From positions 1-48,509 of the forward strand of contig QHUB01000037.1 of the NCBI GenBank assembly GCA_003221035.1: 48,509 nucleotides of DNA. The letters are read 5' to 3'. Below the pieces are notes generated by a model. The model ran no database searches, was not told where the DNA came from, and saw only the letters and a program-made list of their open reading frames with translations. Within the stretch, counting starts at the first letter, position 1, and each line of letters opens with the position of its first letter. Positions 32,574 to 40,161 of the stretch are shown here, one piece after another. The stretch is from Gemmatimonadota bacterium (GTDB taxonomy: Bacteria; Gemmatimonadota; Gemmatimonadetes; Gemmatimonadales; GWC2-71-9). Made by a program: the position numbers and the translations under genes.

Positions 32574-33479
32574 TTAGAATCTCCGATTATTCCTCAGCGC
32601 TACGCTCGTCGTGATGCTGTCGACGATCACCGCCGCCGCTGCCTGTCCACCGCGGCGGACGGCACTCACCGTTCGCGCCCGGACTGTGATGTCGATGCGG
32701 GCCACCTGCGCGCGGACGGCGGTCGGATTGCCGTTCACGTCGAAGTACGAGAACGTCAGGCCGTTCGCGAGAATCGGACCGATCAGGGGCTGAGTCGTCT
32801 GGCCGCCGGGCTGGAAGCCGATATACCAGAGCGTATCGCCCGCCGGCTTATACAGTGAGTAGGTCACGCGCTCGAACCCGCGCACCGGGGCACCCGGCGG
32901 AATGGCGTTTGGGACGTTCGTTCCGGCCACGAAATTGCCGCTGTAGGAGACCAATGTGCCCGGCTGTGCAGCGACCGCTCCAACGGCCGGACATACGGCG
33001 GCAGGCGCCGCGGTGAGCTGTGCGGGGACGTAATAGTCATCGGTGCGCGTCGTCTGATCCCCATCGAGGTAGATCAGCATCGAGTCCGTCGCGGTGTTGA
33101 TGGCGCGCGCGCCGAAGAACATCGGCTGCCCGACCTGGCCGCCCCGGATCGTCATCTGCAGCCCGTTGTTGACGCCCGCCAGCAAGGGCGCGACGCATAC
33201 GAAGCTGAGCCAGCGCATCGCGCGAATCGAGATGCTGGTCGCGGACATCGCCGTGATGTCACCGTCGGCCGCATCGAGCTCGCGAAACTCCGCGGGCAGG
33301 ATGTTGGCTGCCGCGCGGATGTTTTGCGACAGATCGATGCGCTGAGTCTGCGCCATGTAGAGGCGCTGGTTGTTGACCAGGACCCGGTACAGGGCGGCGC
33401 TCACCAGCCCCAGCAACACCAGGGCGATGAGGAGCTCGACCATCGTGAAACCGCGGCGGCTCATCCGAAGGTGTTGCAT
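32574..33479 (-). CDS. PilW-like minor pilin
   Basis: This 301-aa prepilin has the processing site SRRG-FTMVELLIALVLLGLVSAAL, with Glu5 of the mature chain present. The following helix includes LYMAQTQRIDLSQNIRAAAN and a large mixed domain follows (MTIRGGQVGQPMFFG, FERVTYSLYKPAGDTLWYIGF). The gene overlaps the preceding pilV-like gene by 19 bases. It probably forms the tip complex with the other minor pilins. The assignment to PilW is from position and size. Confidence 0.85.
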   Translation of the reverse strand: MQHLRMSRRGFTMVELLIALVLLGLVSAALYRVLVNNQRLYMAQTQRIDLSQNIRAAANILPAEFRELDAADGDITAMSATSISIRAMRWLSFVCVAPLLAGVNNGLQMTIRGGQVGQPMFFGARAINTATDSMLIYLDGDQTTRTDDYYVPAQLTAAPAAVCPAVGAVAAQPGTLVSYSGNFVAGTNVPNAIPPGAPVRGFERVTYSLYKPAGDTLWYIGFQPGGQTTQPLIGPILANGLTFSYFDVNGNPTAVRAQVARIDITVRARTVSAVRRGGQAAAAVIVDSITTSVALRNNRRF

Positions 33480-33847
33480 GGGATCGTGGTCTCCGTGGAA
33501 TCGCGGCGCACGCGATTCTTAGTGGTCTTGTACGTGGTAACGATCTTCAGCCGGTAGTTCTGGTTGCCGCCGTCCGCATAGGTCCAGGTGTTCACCGCGA
33601 CCCAGTTGGAGCCGCGATACAGCGTGTCCTGGCCGTTCACGCGCTGCGCCGCGATGCAGGCGGCGATGCGCTGCCGCTCGAGCCGGCGCGACGCGAAGCT
33701 CGACGCCACGGCCGAGCGCTGCCCGCGCGCGATCATGCGTGTCACCAGCGCCGCCGTCGTGACGAGGCCGAGCACACCGACCGTCAGCACGATGATCGCG
33801 ATGATGACTTCGATGATCGTGAAGCCGCTCTTGCTCTTGATGTTCAT
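33461..33847 (-). CDS. PilV-like minor pilin
   Basis: This 128-aa prepilin starts MNIKSKSG-FTIIEVIIAIIVLTVGVLGLV with Glu5 conserved, followed by helix RMIARGQRSAVASSFASRRLE and a small beta domain (YRLKIVTTYKTTKNRVRRD). I chose ATG 33847 because the leader peptide must be short; the open frame extends further upstream but over the fimT gene. It overlaps the fimT-like stop by 4 bases and the pilW-like gene by 19. Confidence 0.87.
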   Translation of the reverse strand: MNIKSKSGFTIIEVIIAIIVLTVGVLGLVTTAALVTRMIARGQRSAVASSFASRRLERQRIAACIAAQRVNGQDTLYRGSNWVAVNTWTYADGGNQNYRLKIVTTYKTTKNRVRRDSTETTIPCNTFG

Positions 33848-34287
33848 TGGCGGGTCACTTTCCCGACTTGGTTGATGACGACGGAGTCGCTGTAATGCGC
33901 TCCCTGAATCCGAATCGACGTGGTCTGGAACGAGGTCCGGATGCCGCGGGGGTCGTACACGACCGAGGCGGCGCTCGGCGCCAACGTCACGCCGAACTCG
34001 GAACCGACCAGCTTCTTGGTCCCGACCGCGACCGCAGCCACGGGCGGGTTCACGCCACAGGCCGTCACCCACACGCTGTCGGCGGTCATGTTCAGCGTTG
34101 CGTTGCAGCCGCGTTGGACCGCGGTACTGCGCGCCGTCACAGCCAGCGTGCCCAGCAGCGCCTTCGAGTTGCGGATGTTCTGCTTCTCGAGGCTGTTGCG
34201 CAGCCGCGGGAAGCCGATAGCCATGATGACGCCGATCAAGACGAACGCGAACATCAATTCGATCAAGCTGAAGCCTTTGCGACCCAT
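33844..34287 (-). CDS. FimT/GspH-like minor pilin
   Basis: This 147-aa prepilin begins MGRKG-FSLIELMFAFVLIGVIMAIGF with a 5-residue leader and Glu5. The helix NSLEKQNIRNSKALLGTLAV and a GspH-type beta domain (SVVYDPRGIRTSFQTTSIRIQG) follow. GGAGG lies 4 bases before ATG 34287. It is the first gene of the minor pilin operon fimT-pilV-pilW-pilX. The DNA upstream (34288-34417) should hold its promoter; a TTGACG lies there, but I see no good -10 or sigma-54 match at the right spacing. Confidence 0.88.
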   Translation of the reverse strand: MGRKGFSLIELMFAFVLIGVIMAIGFPRLRNSLEKQNIRNSKALLGTLAVTARSTAVQRGCNATLNMTADSVWVTACGVNPPVAAVAVGTKKLVGSEFGVTLAPSAASVVYDPRGIRTSFQTTSIRIQGAHYSDSVVINQVGKVTRQ

Positions 34288-34417
34288 GTGTCCTCCGTTC
34301 GGCGGCTGACTAGTACACGATCTATGCCTGACGGTAACTGCAAGTGCGTCAAGCAGATACGCCGAGCAGGCTCGTCGAGCCACACCGCAGAACATTGCAC
34401 ACCTGCAGATTCTTGCA

Positions 34418-35776
34418 CTACTCAATTCCATAGCGCTCGATCTTGTAAAAAAGGGTGCGGAGGCTAACGCCGAGGCGCTTGGCGGCCTCGCGCCGGTTGC
34501 CACCGGTCGCCTTCAACGCATCCGCAATGGCCCGATGCTCCGCATCCTCCACGACCGACCGCAACGTACCTCTCCCTTCTCCCATCTCCTCCGATTCTTG
34601 GGAGAGCGGAGATGGGAGAGGTTCGATTCGAAAATCGGGCGGGCTCAGGACCTCATGGTCGGTGAGCACTGCGGCCCGTTCGATTGCGTTTTCCAGCTCG
34701 CGCACATTTCCCGGCCACTCCTGCTGCTCGAGCCAGGCGATCGCGGAGTCGCTCAATGACAGCGGCCGCCCGAAGCGCTGCGTGAGCCGCCCCACGAAAT
34801 GCCGCGCCAGAGGAGCAATGTCCTCGTGACGCTCGCGCAGCGGCGGCAAGGTGATGACCACGACGTTGATCCGGTAGAACAGGTCCTCGCGAAACCGGCC
34901 GGCGCGGACCTCGGCTTCCAGCTCGCGCGCGGTCGCCGCGAGCACGCGCGCATCGACGCGACGAGTCTTTTGATCTCCCACGCGCCGGATTTCGCTCTCC
35001 TGGAGCACGCGGAGCAACTTGGCTTGCAGACCAATCGGCAGCTCGCCGATCTCGTCGAGGAGCAGCGTGCCTCCGTTGGCCTGTTCGAAGAGGCCCGCCT
35101 TGTCGGCGGTCGCGCCCGTGAAGGCGCCGCGGACGTGACCGAACAGCTCGGACTCGAGCAAGTTCTCCGGGATCGCGGCGCAATTGATCCCGACAAAGGC
35201 GCGCGCAGCCCGAGGACTCGCGCGATGGATCGCGCGGGCGATGACTTCCTTGCCGGTCCCGCTCTCACCCGTGATGAGAACCGTGGTGTTGTGCTCGGCG
35301 ACTCGTGCCACGAGTGCCAACGCCTGTTGCATCGCGGCGCTGGCGACGACGAGCCCGCGCTCTCCGGGACCCGCCGCAAGCTGTGCCTTCAACCCCGCGA
35401 CCTCCTGGCGCAGCCGCTCGCGCTCCTCGGCCTTGCGCAGCGTCAGCACCACTTCATCGGGGCGGAATGGTTTGGGGAGATAGTCGTAGGCCCCTTCTTT
35501 CATCGCCGCGATCGCCGCGTCCTCACCGCCGTAGGCACTCATTACGATGACGAGCGCGCCGCCGCCGCGCTGCCGGTAGTTCCGCAGGAACGTGAGGCCG
35601 TCCATCGCCGGCATGCGCACGTCGCACAGGACGAGATCAAATTGCTCGGCGGTCGCGCGCTCGAGGGCCCGCTTGCCGTCTTGCTCGGCCGTTACGCTAT
35701 ACCCGGCGTCGGTGAGCAGAAGACCCAGGCTTTGCCGCAGTCCCGGCTCGTCGTCGACGATGAGGACTCGCTTCAT
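34418..35776 (-). CDS. Sigma-54 response regulator, NtrC/PilR family (second system of the locus)
   Basis: This 452-aa regulator has a full receiver domain (D8-D9, phospho-acceptor D52 in LCDVRMP, K in LPKPF) and an AAA+ domain with [21 protein letters not shown] and [11 protein letters not shown] Fis-type HTH closes it ([21 protein letters not shown]). The linker before the HTH carries a palindromic DNA element (34579-34618) that codes [15 protein letters not shown] use ATG 35776, overlapping the kinase stop by 4 bases. It probably activates a sigma-54 promoter of pilin or minor pilin genes; the target is not visible. Confidence 0.93.
   Translation of the reverse strand: MKRVLIVDDEPGLRQSLGLLLTDAGYSVTAEQDGKRALERATAEQFDLVLCDVRMPAMDGLTFLRNYRQRGGGALVIVMSAYGGEDAAIAAMKEGAYDYLPKPFRPDEVVLTLRKAEERERLRQEVAGLKAQLAAGPGERGLVVASAAMQQALALVARVAEHNTTVLITGESGTGKEVIARAIHRASPRAARAFVGINCAAIPENLLESELFGHVRGAFTGATADKAGLFEQANGGTLLLDEIGELPIGLQAKLLRVLQESEIRRVGDQKTRRVDARVLAATARELEAEVRAGRFREDLFYRINVVVITLPPLRERHEDIAPLARHFVGRLTQRFGRPLSLSDSAIAWLEQQEWPGNVRELENAIERAAVLTDHEVLSPPDFRIEPLPSPLSQESEEMGEGRGTLRSVVEDAEHRAIADALKATGGNRREAAKRLGVSLRTLFYKIERYGIE
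34579..34618. repeat. Palindromic element inside the response regulator gene
   Basis: CTCCCATCTCC at 34579-34589 and GGAGATGGGAG at 34608-34618 are perfect reverse complements (11 bp) around an 18-base spacer. It sits in frame in the linker between the AAA+ domain and the HTH. It resembles but does not match the 44-bp repeat family. Confidence 0.7.
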
Positions 35777-36918
35777 CTGGGCAGCGCAATCGGGAAAAAC
35801 AGTTTGAACGCGGCACCGCCTTCGCGCGCCGCATCGACCCACACGACGCCGCCCATGTCATGCACCGACCGCGCGACGATGGCGAGGCCGAGGCCGGTGC
35901 CGCGGCCGGGCTCCTTGGTCGTGAAGAAAGGCTCGAAGACTTTTTCGCGATCCTCGGGCGCAACGCCGGATCCCGAGTCGGCGACGAAGATCAATGCGCC
36001 GGGCTGCCCCGCGGCGAACTCGATCCGGGAGGGCCGACGCTCGACCACGCGCGGAAACATCGAGTAGCGTGGATCGCCGGCGCGCCGGGTTTGGACCGCC
36101 CCGGGCTCATAGGCCCAGCGCCGTGCGCCGATCACGATAGTTCCTCCTGGCGGCGTGGCATCGACCGCATTCAGCAGCAGGTTCACGAGCGTTTGCTCGA
36201 GCACATGCGCGCGACCGCTGATTTCGGGGACCTGCGGGAAGATGTCGGTTTGAGCGTGCAGCGCGCGAAAGGCTCCCTGCGCGCGCAGGAGCTCGAAGGC
36301 GCCCCGCACAATGCGTGCGGGATCTACCGGTACGAGCGGGTCCTCGTGCGGCCGAGCGTAGTCGAGCAGGCTGCGGACGATCCGGTCGAGGCGGTCGAGC
36401 TCGCGGGCCATGCCGTCGGTGATTTCCTTGTCGGTACCGCGGCGGCGCAGCACTTCCAGGTAGGTCCCGACCGCGCCGAGCGGGTTGCCGACTTCGTGGG
36501 CGACACCCGCGGCGAGGCGGCCGATGCTGGCAAGCTTTTCCGAGCGCACGAGCTGGCTCTGCGCGTCGAGCAATCGGTCGGTCATGCGGTTCAGCCGCTC
36601 GGCGAGACTGGCAAAGTCGCGGGTGTCGGCGTCAGGGGCGCGCGCGGCCAGGTCGCCGTCGGCCACGGAATCGGCAGTAGCCATGATCCGGCTGAGCGGG
36701 CGGAGTACCAGGCGGGTGACGAGCGAGCGGCCATACAGCACGAAGATGGCCACTTCGATCGCCACGAACAGCACGACGAGCACCACGCCCCGCTCGGGAG
36801 CAATCGACAAGGCGAACTGCGACGTGCCGACGCCGACGAGGAGCGCGAAGGCGACGAGGAAGGTGAGGTAAAACAGCAGTTCGACGCGGAGCGCCGGCTT
36901 GGCCTTGGGCCCGTTCAT
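35773..36918 (-). CDS. Sensor histidine kinase with HAMP domain
   Basis: This 381-aa kinase has two membrane helices (about 13-35 and 44-64) separated by a very short outer loop, so the sensing region is small. HAMP follows (RPLSRIMATADSVADGDL), then a HisKA domain with the phosphorylated His in AAGVAHEVGNPLGAV and a HATPase_c domain (LLNAVDATPPGG, DSGSGVAPEDREKVFEPFFTT, GRGTGLGLAIVARSVHDMGG). I use ATG 36918, inside a longer frame. It pairs with the NtrC-type regulator by 4-base overlap. It sits between the pilA triplet terminator and the minor pilins. Confidence 0.93.
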   Translation of the reverse strand: MNGPKAKPALRVELLFYLTFLVAFALLVGVGTSQFALSIAPERGVVLVVLFVAIEVAIFVLYGRSLVTRLVLRPLSRIMATADSVADGDLAARAPDADTRDFASLAERLNRMTDRLLDAQSQLVRSEKLASIGRLAAGVAHEVGNPLGAVGTYLEVLRRRGTDKEITDGMARELDRLDRIVRSLLDYARPHEDPLVPVDPARIVRGAFELLRAQGAFRALHAQTDIFPQVPEISGRAHVLEQTLVNLLLNAVDATPPGGTIVIGARRWAYEPGAVQTRRAGDPRYSMFPRVVERRPSRIEFAAGQPGALIFVADSGSGVAPEDREKVFEPFFTTKEPGRGTGLGLAIVARSVHDMGGVVWVDAAREGGAAFKLFFPIALPR

Positions 36919-36947
36919 AGGGCCCCAAGATAAGACCAAAAAAGCAA

Positions 36948-36973
36948 GCGGCGGGGGTTTCTTTCCCCGCCGC
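36948..36973 (-). terminator. Terminator after pilin copy 3
   Basis: On the minus strand a 9-bp stem (GCGGCGGGG with CCCCGCCGC) with an 8-base loop is followed by TTGCTTTTTT. It lies 26 bases past the stop at 36999. It separates the pilin from the downstream kinase gene. Confidence 0.9.
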
Positions 36974-36998
36974 CTGTGAAAACCGGTACCCTAGCGTC

Positions 36999-37367
36999 CT
37001 ACGCGCACTTCGGCTCGCCTTCCTTGTTGGCCGGGGCCAGTGCAGTCGAGCCCACGTAAATCGCGCAGGTCTTGGTCGTGGTGGTATGCGATACCGTCGC
37101 GGTGAAGCCGTCAGCCGTCACCGTGATGGTGGGGCCAACGACGCCGCTGGTGGTGTTGTAGGCGGTGCCGAGGTTGCTCGTGTACTTGACCGAGTCGGCG
37201 AAATACGCCTCTTCGGCCGTTATCAGGTTACGCAGATCCGACTTCATCGACGCGAGATATGCCTTCTCTTTCGTGTTGGCGAACTTCGGAATCGCGATCG
37301 CGGCCAGGATGCCGATGATCACGACTACGATCAGCAGCTCGATGAGTGTGAAACCCTTGCGGTTCAT
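36999..37367 (-). CDS. pilA: Type IV major pilin, tandem copy 3
   Basis: This 122-aa prepilin begins MNRKG-FTLIELLIVVVIIGILAAIAIPKFANTKEKAY with the leader cut after Gly5 and Glu5 of the mature protein, the standard type IVa signature. The C-terminal half is rich in Thr/Ser (AYNTTSGVVGPTITVTAD, FTATVSHTTTTKTC) and ends with two Cys (CAIYVG and EPKCA) that can form the D-loop disulfide. It differs from copies 1 and 2 by one or two residues only. Start ATG 37367 follows GGGAGG. It ends in its own terminator. Confidence 0.95.
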   Translation of the reverse strand: MNRKGFTLIELLIVVVIIGILAAIAIPKFANTKEKAYLASMKSDLRNLITAEEAYFADSVKYTSNLGTAYNTTSGVVGPTITVTADGFTATVSHTTTTKTCAIYVGSTALAPANKEGEPKCA

Positions 37368-37483
37368 CCGACAGCCTCCCTTCCTCCGGGACAGAACTTG
37401 AGGCGCTACCGAATGATCGGGCAGGGGCACGGCGGACACTGTGAGTCAAGTCACCAGCAAAGTGGAACGGCGACAAAAAAAGA

Positions 37484-37503
37484 GCGGCGAGTTTCCCCGC
37501 CGC
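37484..37503 (-). terminator. Terminator after pilin copy 2
   Basis: On the minus strand GCGGCG pairs with CGCCGC around an 8-base loop and is followed by CTCTTTTTTT. It lies 25 bases past the stop at 37529. Confidence 0.88.
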
Positions 37504-37528
37504 CCTCAAAGACTGATATCTCAACGTG

Positions 37529-37897
37529 CTACGCGCACTTCGGCTCGCCTTCTTTGTTGGCCGGCGCGAGCGCCGTCGAACCCACGTAAATCGCGCAGGT
37601 CTTGGTCGTGGTGGTGTGCGATACCGTCGCGGTAAAGCCGTCCGCCGTCACGGTGATCGTCGGTCCAACCACGCCGCTCGTCGTCGCGTATGCGGTGCCG
37701 AGGTTGCTCGTGTACTTCACGGAATCGGCAAAGTACGCTTCTTCGGCGGTGATGAGGTTCCGCAGATCCGACTTCATCGACGCGAGATATGCCTTCTCCT
37801 TCGTGTTCGCAAACTTCGGAATCGCGATCGCGGCCAAAATGCCGATGATCACGACCACGATCAGAAGCTCGATCAGGGTAAAGCCTTTGCGGTTCAC
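37529..37897 (-). CDS. pilA: Type IV major pilin, tandem copy 2
   Basis: This 122-aa prepilin is identical to copy 3 except Ala for Asn in AYATTSG. It uses a GTG start (37897) with GGGAGGAG 7 bases before it, while the other two copies use ATG; this alone could lower expression. The mature protein has Glu5 and the C-terminal Cys pair. There are many synonymous DNA differences to the other copies, so the identity is kept by selection or conversion rather than by recency. Confidence 0.95.
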   Translation of the reverse strand: MNRKGFTLIELLIVVVIIGILAAIAIPKFANTKEKAYLASMKSDLRNLITAEEAYFADSVKYTSNLGTAYATTSGVVGPTITVTADGFTATVSHTTTTKTCAIYVGSTALAPANKEGEPKCA

Positions 37898-37978
37898 TGC
37901 ACTCCTCCCAGAGGACTGGACACGGTCAAAAACTGCGCGGTACGACCCATCGATACGACACTTCGTCACAAAAAAAGA

Positions 37979-38004
37979 GCGGCGAGGTTTGTTTCCCTCG
38001 CCGC
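37979..38004 (-). terminator. Terminator after pilin copy 1
   Basis: On the minus strand GCGGCGAGG pairs with CCTCGCCGC around an 8-base loop, then CTTTTTTTGTG. It lies 23 bases past the stop at 38027 and is the best of the three pilin terminators. Confidence 0.92.
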
Positions 38005-38026
38005 CCTGAGCGTCAGGCCAGAGGCC

Positions 38027-38395
38027 TTACGCGCACTTCGGCTCGCCTTCCTTGTTGGCCGGAGCGAGCGCCGTCGAACCCACGTACACCGCGCACGTCT
38101 TCGTGGTCGTGGTGTGCGACACAGTCGCCGTGAAACCGTCAGCCGTCACGGTAATCGTGGGGCCGACAACGCCGCTGGTCGTGTTGTACGCGGTACCGAG
38201 ATTGCTCGTGTACTTCACCGAGTCGGCGAAATACGCCTCTTCGGCGGTGATCAGGTTACGCAGGTCTGACTTCATCGAAGCCAGATACGCCTTCTCCTTC
38301 GTGTTTGCGAACTTCGGAATCGCGATCGCGGCCAAAATGCCGATGATCACGACCACGATCAGAAGCTCGATCAGAGTGAAACCCTTGCGGTTCAT
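38027..38395 (-). CDS. pilA: Type IV major pilin, tandem copy 1
   Basis: This 122-aa prepilin, first in the direction of transcription, differs from copy 3 only by Val for Ile in CAVYVGS. It has the same leader MNRKG, Glu5, and Thr-rich C-terminal domain with ADSVKYTSNLGTAYNTT. Start ATG 38395 has GGGAGG about 9 bases upstream. The following terminator makes it a one-gene transcript unless read-through occurs. No classical sigma-54 promoter with correct spacing was found in 38396-38610. Confidence 0.95.
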   Translation of the reverse strand: MNRKGFTLIELLIVVVIIGILAAIAIPKFANTKEKAYLASMKSDLRNLITAEEAYFADSVKYTSNLGTAYNTTSGVVGPTITVTADGFTATVSHTTTTKTCAVYVGSTALAPANKEGEPKCA

Positions 38396-38610
38396 CTGGA
38401 AAACCTCCCCTGTATGGTTCCGAGACATGAATGCCACAGTTATCCCGGAGTCCACTGGGGCACGAATCATGCCCCCAAAGGATTAACTCGATGTAACTAC
38501 ACGCACCACAACGTGTTATGGCATGTTCGTCGTGTTCGCCGACGCACGAGAAACCCCAATGAACTCAGGCTTTTTGCAACTTGCCACGCCGGACGCGAAA
38601 ATGTCATAAC
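38396..38610 (-). promoter_or_regulatory. Leader/promoter region of the pilin array
   Basis: This 215-base region lies between the TMTC-like gene 2 stop and pilin copy 1. It is AT-richer than its surroundings. I see no T-run terminator for the glycosylation operon and no convincing -24/-12 (TGGCAC-N5-TTGC) element, although pilA is a sigma-54 gene in other species. It presumably holds the pilA promoter. Confidence 0.4.
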
Positions 38611-40161
38611 TCATTGGCGGTACGCCAAATACCAGTCTCGCTCCCCTGCAAACCGCCTCGACGCCGAATCCGCCAGCGCTCGAGCCTGCGCGAAATGCCG
38701 GCGGGCAAGCTCGAGCAGGAATTCTGCGCGCAGCGTCATCCGCACGCCTACTTCACCACTGCGTCTCCGCTCGATCAGCGGCACGGCAGCCGCCGTATCG
38801 CCGATGCTCATCAGGTAGATCGCGTATGCGCCGTCGAGGTACGGGTCCCCCGCGTAGAGCGAGTCCGCAATGCGATACTCGCGGCGCGCCCCCGTCGTGT
38901 CGTGCAGCCCTGCGAGCACCGCCGCCGCCGACGCGTGCGCACGATACGATTCCGGATGTTCGGTGAGCAGCGTGAGGAGCTGTGCCTGGTTGTTGCGCCA
39001 TGCCGGCAGCCGCGCGAGCGATCGCCAACCTGCGGCAATCGCGACAATCGTCACGGTGACCACGGCAGGACGCAGACCGCGTCGTACGAGAATTTTCGTC
39101 GCTGCCCATCCGACACACGCTGCCGGCAGCGCGACCGCGAGATAGAGATTGCGCTCGGCCAATGCGATACCGGATGCGAACAGAAGGTTCGAAGCGGGCC
39201 AGTACGAGAGTGCTGCGATTCCCGCCGAGAACGCGATTGCGGGCGCGCGCCGCCGGCACCACCACACGAGGGCCGGTACCGCGATGACAACGAAGAGGCC
39301 CGCGATTGCGGCCAGCGAAAATGTGGAACGCGCTTGAATCACTTGCGGGCTGTAGTCGGATGACAGCGAGCTCGGCCAGATGAGCAGCACTCCCGCGCGC
39401 AGCGCGGCCGGCAACGCGATCGCCAGACGAGCCATCGTACCCCTGCCATAGAAGACCGCGGCAGCATCGCCTTCGCCAACCCAACCGATCGAGAACCAGG
39501 CGACGAGATAGCCGATGGTGACGATTCCAAGGGCAATCCAGAATGCACGTGGATAGTCCTCACCCCCTGTCCCCCTCTCCGTTCCGGAGAGGGGGAACGG
39601 GAGCCACTTGTCGAGCAGTATCACGACACCTACGATGACACCGTGCTCTTTGCTGAACATCGCGAGCGCCGCGCAGAGCACGGCAAGGACCCATTTGCCG
39701 CGGCGGGCGGCAAGCACGGCGCCCAGAATCCCGACCGCAACCAGCAGCTCCGCACGTCCAACGATACTCGCGACGGCTTCAACGTGAACGGGGTGCCAGG
39801 CGAAGACGACTCCCGCCGCTGTGGCTCCCAATGGTGGAAGCCAGCGAGCGAGCAGGAGCACGAGCAAGACCGTTGCGAGCCCGTGCCACGACGCGTTCAT
39901 CAGATGCAGCCATCCCGGACGGCCGCCGGAGATCGTCCAGTCGATCGCGTAGCTCAGGATCGTGACCGGTCGATACAGTCCGGCGCCGGTCTCGCGGGGC
40001 CAGTACGGATCGTTGAAGGCGGCGAGCGCGGCGGGCACCGAATGCGCCGCGGGATTCGAGACAACGATCGCGCGATCGTCCTGTACGAAGCCGTAGCGCG
40101 CAGTGGACAGATATAAGGCGACGGCGGCGACGAAGACCAACAGCAACTGCTCGCGCTTCAT
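38611..40161 (-). CDS. TMTC-like membrane glycosyltransferase with TPR tail, copy 2
   Basis: This 516-aa protein has about ten membrane helices and a C-terminal TPR-like tail (about residues 385-500, AHASAAAVLAGLHDTTGARREYRIAD). The N-terminus has the TMTC/GT-C features LSTARYGFVQDDRAIVVSN (acidic DD pair in the first loop) and YRPVTILSYAIDW. VFAWHPVHVEAVASIVGRAEL is a highly conserved TMTC loop. This fold in eukaryotes includes protein O-mannosyltransferases. I use ATG 40161, overlapping the previous gene by 4 bases. The 44-bp repeat (39555-39598) is inserted in frame and codes PFPLSGTERGTGGEDYPRA in a loop. Confidence 0.82.
   Translation of the reverse strand: MKREQLLLVFVAAVALYLSTARYGFVQDDRAIVVSNPAAHSVPAALAAFNDPYWPRETGAGLYRPVTILSYAIDWTISGGRPGWLHLMNASWHGLATVLLVLLLARWLPPLGATAAGVVFAWHPVHVEAVASIVGRAELLVAVGILGAVLAARRGKWVLAVLCAALAMFSKEHGVIVGVVILLDKWLPFPLSGTERGTGGEDYPRAFWIALGIVTIGYLVAWFSIGWVGEGDAAAVFYGRGTMARLAIALPAALRAGVLLIWPSSLSSDYSPQVIQARSTFSLAAIAGLFVVIAVPALVWWCRRRAPAIAFSAGIAALSYWPASNLLFASGIALAERNLYLAVALPAACVGWAATKILVRRGLRPAVVTVTIVAIAAGWRSLARLPAWRNNQAQLLTLLTEHPESYRAHASAAAVLAGLHDTTGARREYRIADSLYAGDPYLDGAYAIYLMSIGDTAAAVPLIERRRSGEVGVRMTLRAEFLLELARRHFAQARALADSASRRFAGERDWYLAYRQ
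39555..39598. repeat. 44-bp palindromic dispersed repeat, copy 2 (inside a gene)
   Basis: The element starts AGTCCTCACCCCCTGTCCCC, then TCTCC, spacer GTTCC, and the arm GGAGAGGGGGAAC. It lies in frame inside the second TMTC-like gene in a loop between membrane helices. Confidence 0.9.

Noticed and set aside
38396-38610. Sigma-54 promoter upstream of pilin copy 1
   Set aside because: TGGC and TGC elements occur, but not with the required spacing of GG and GC; I could not support a specific site.
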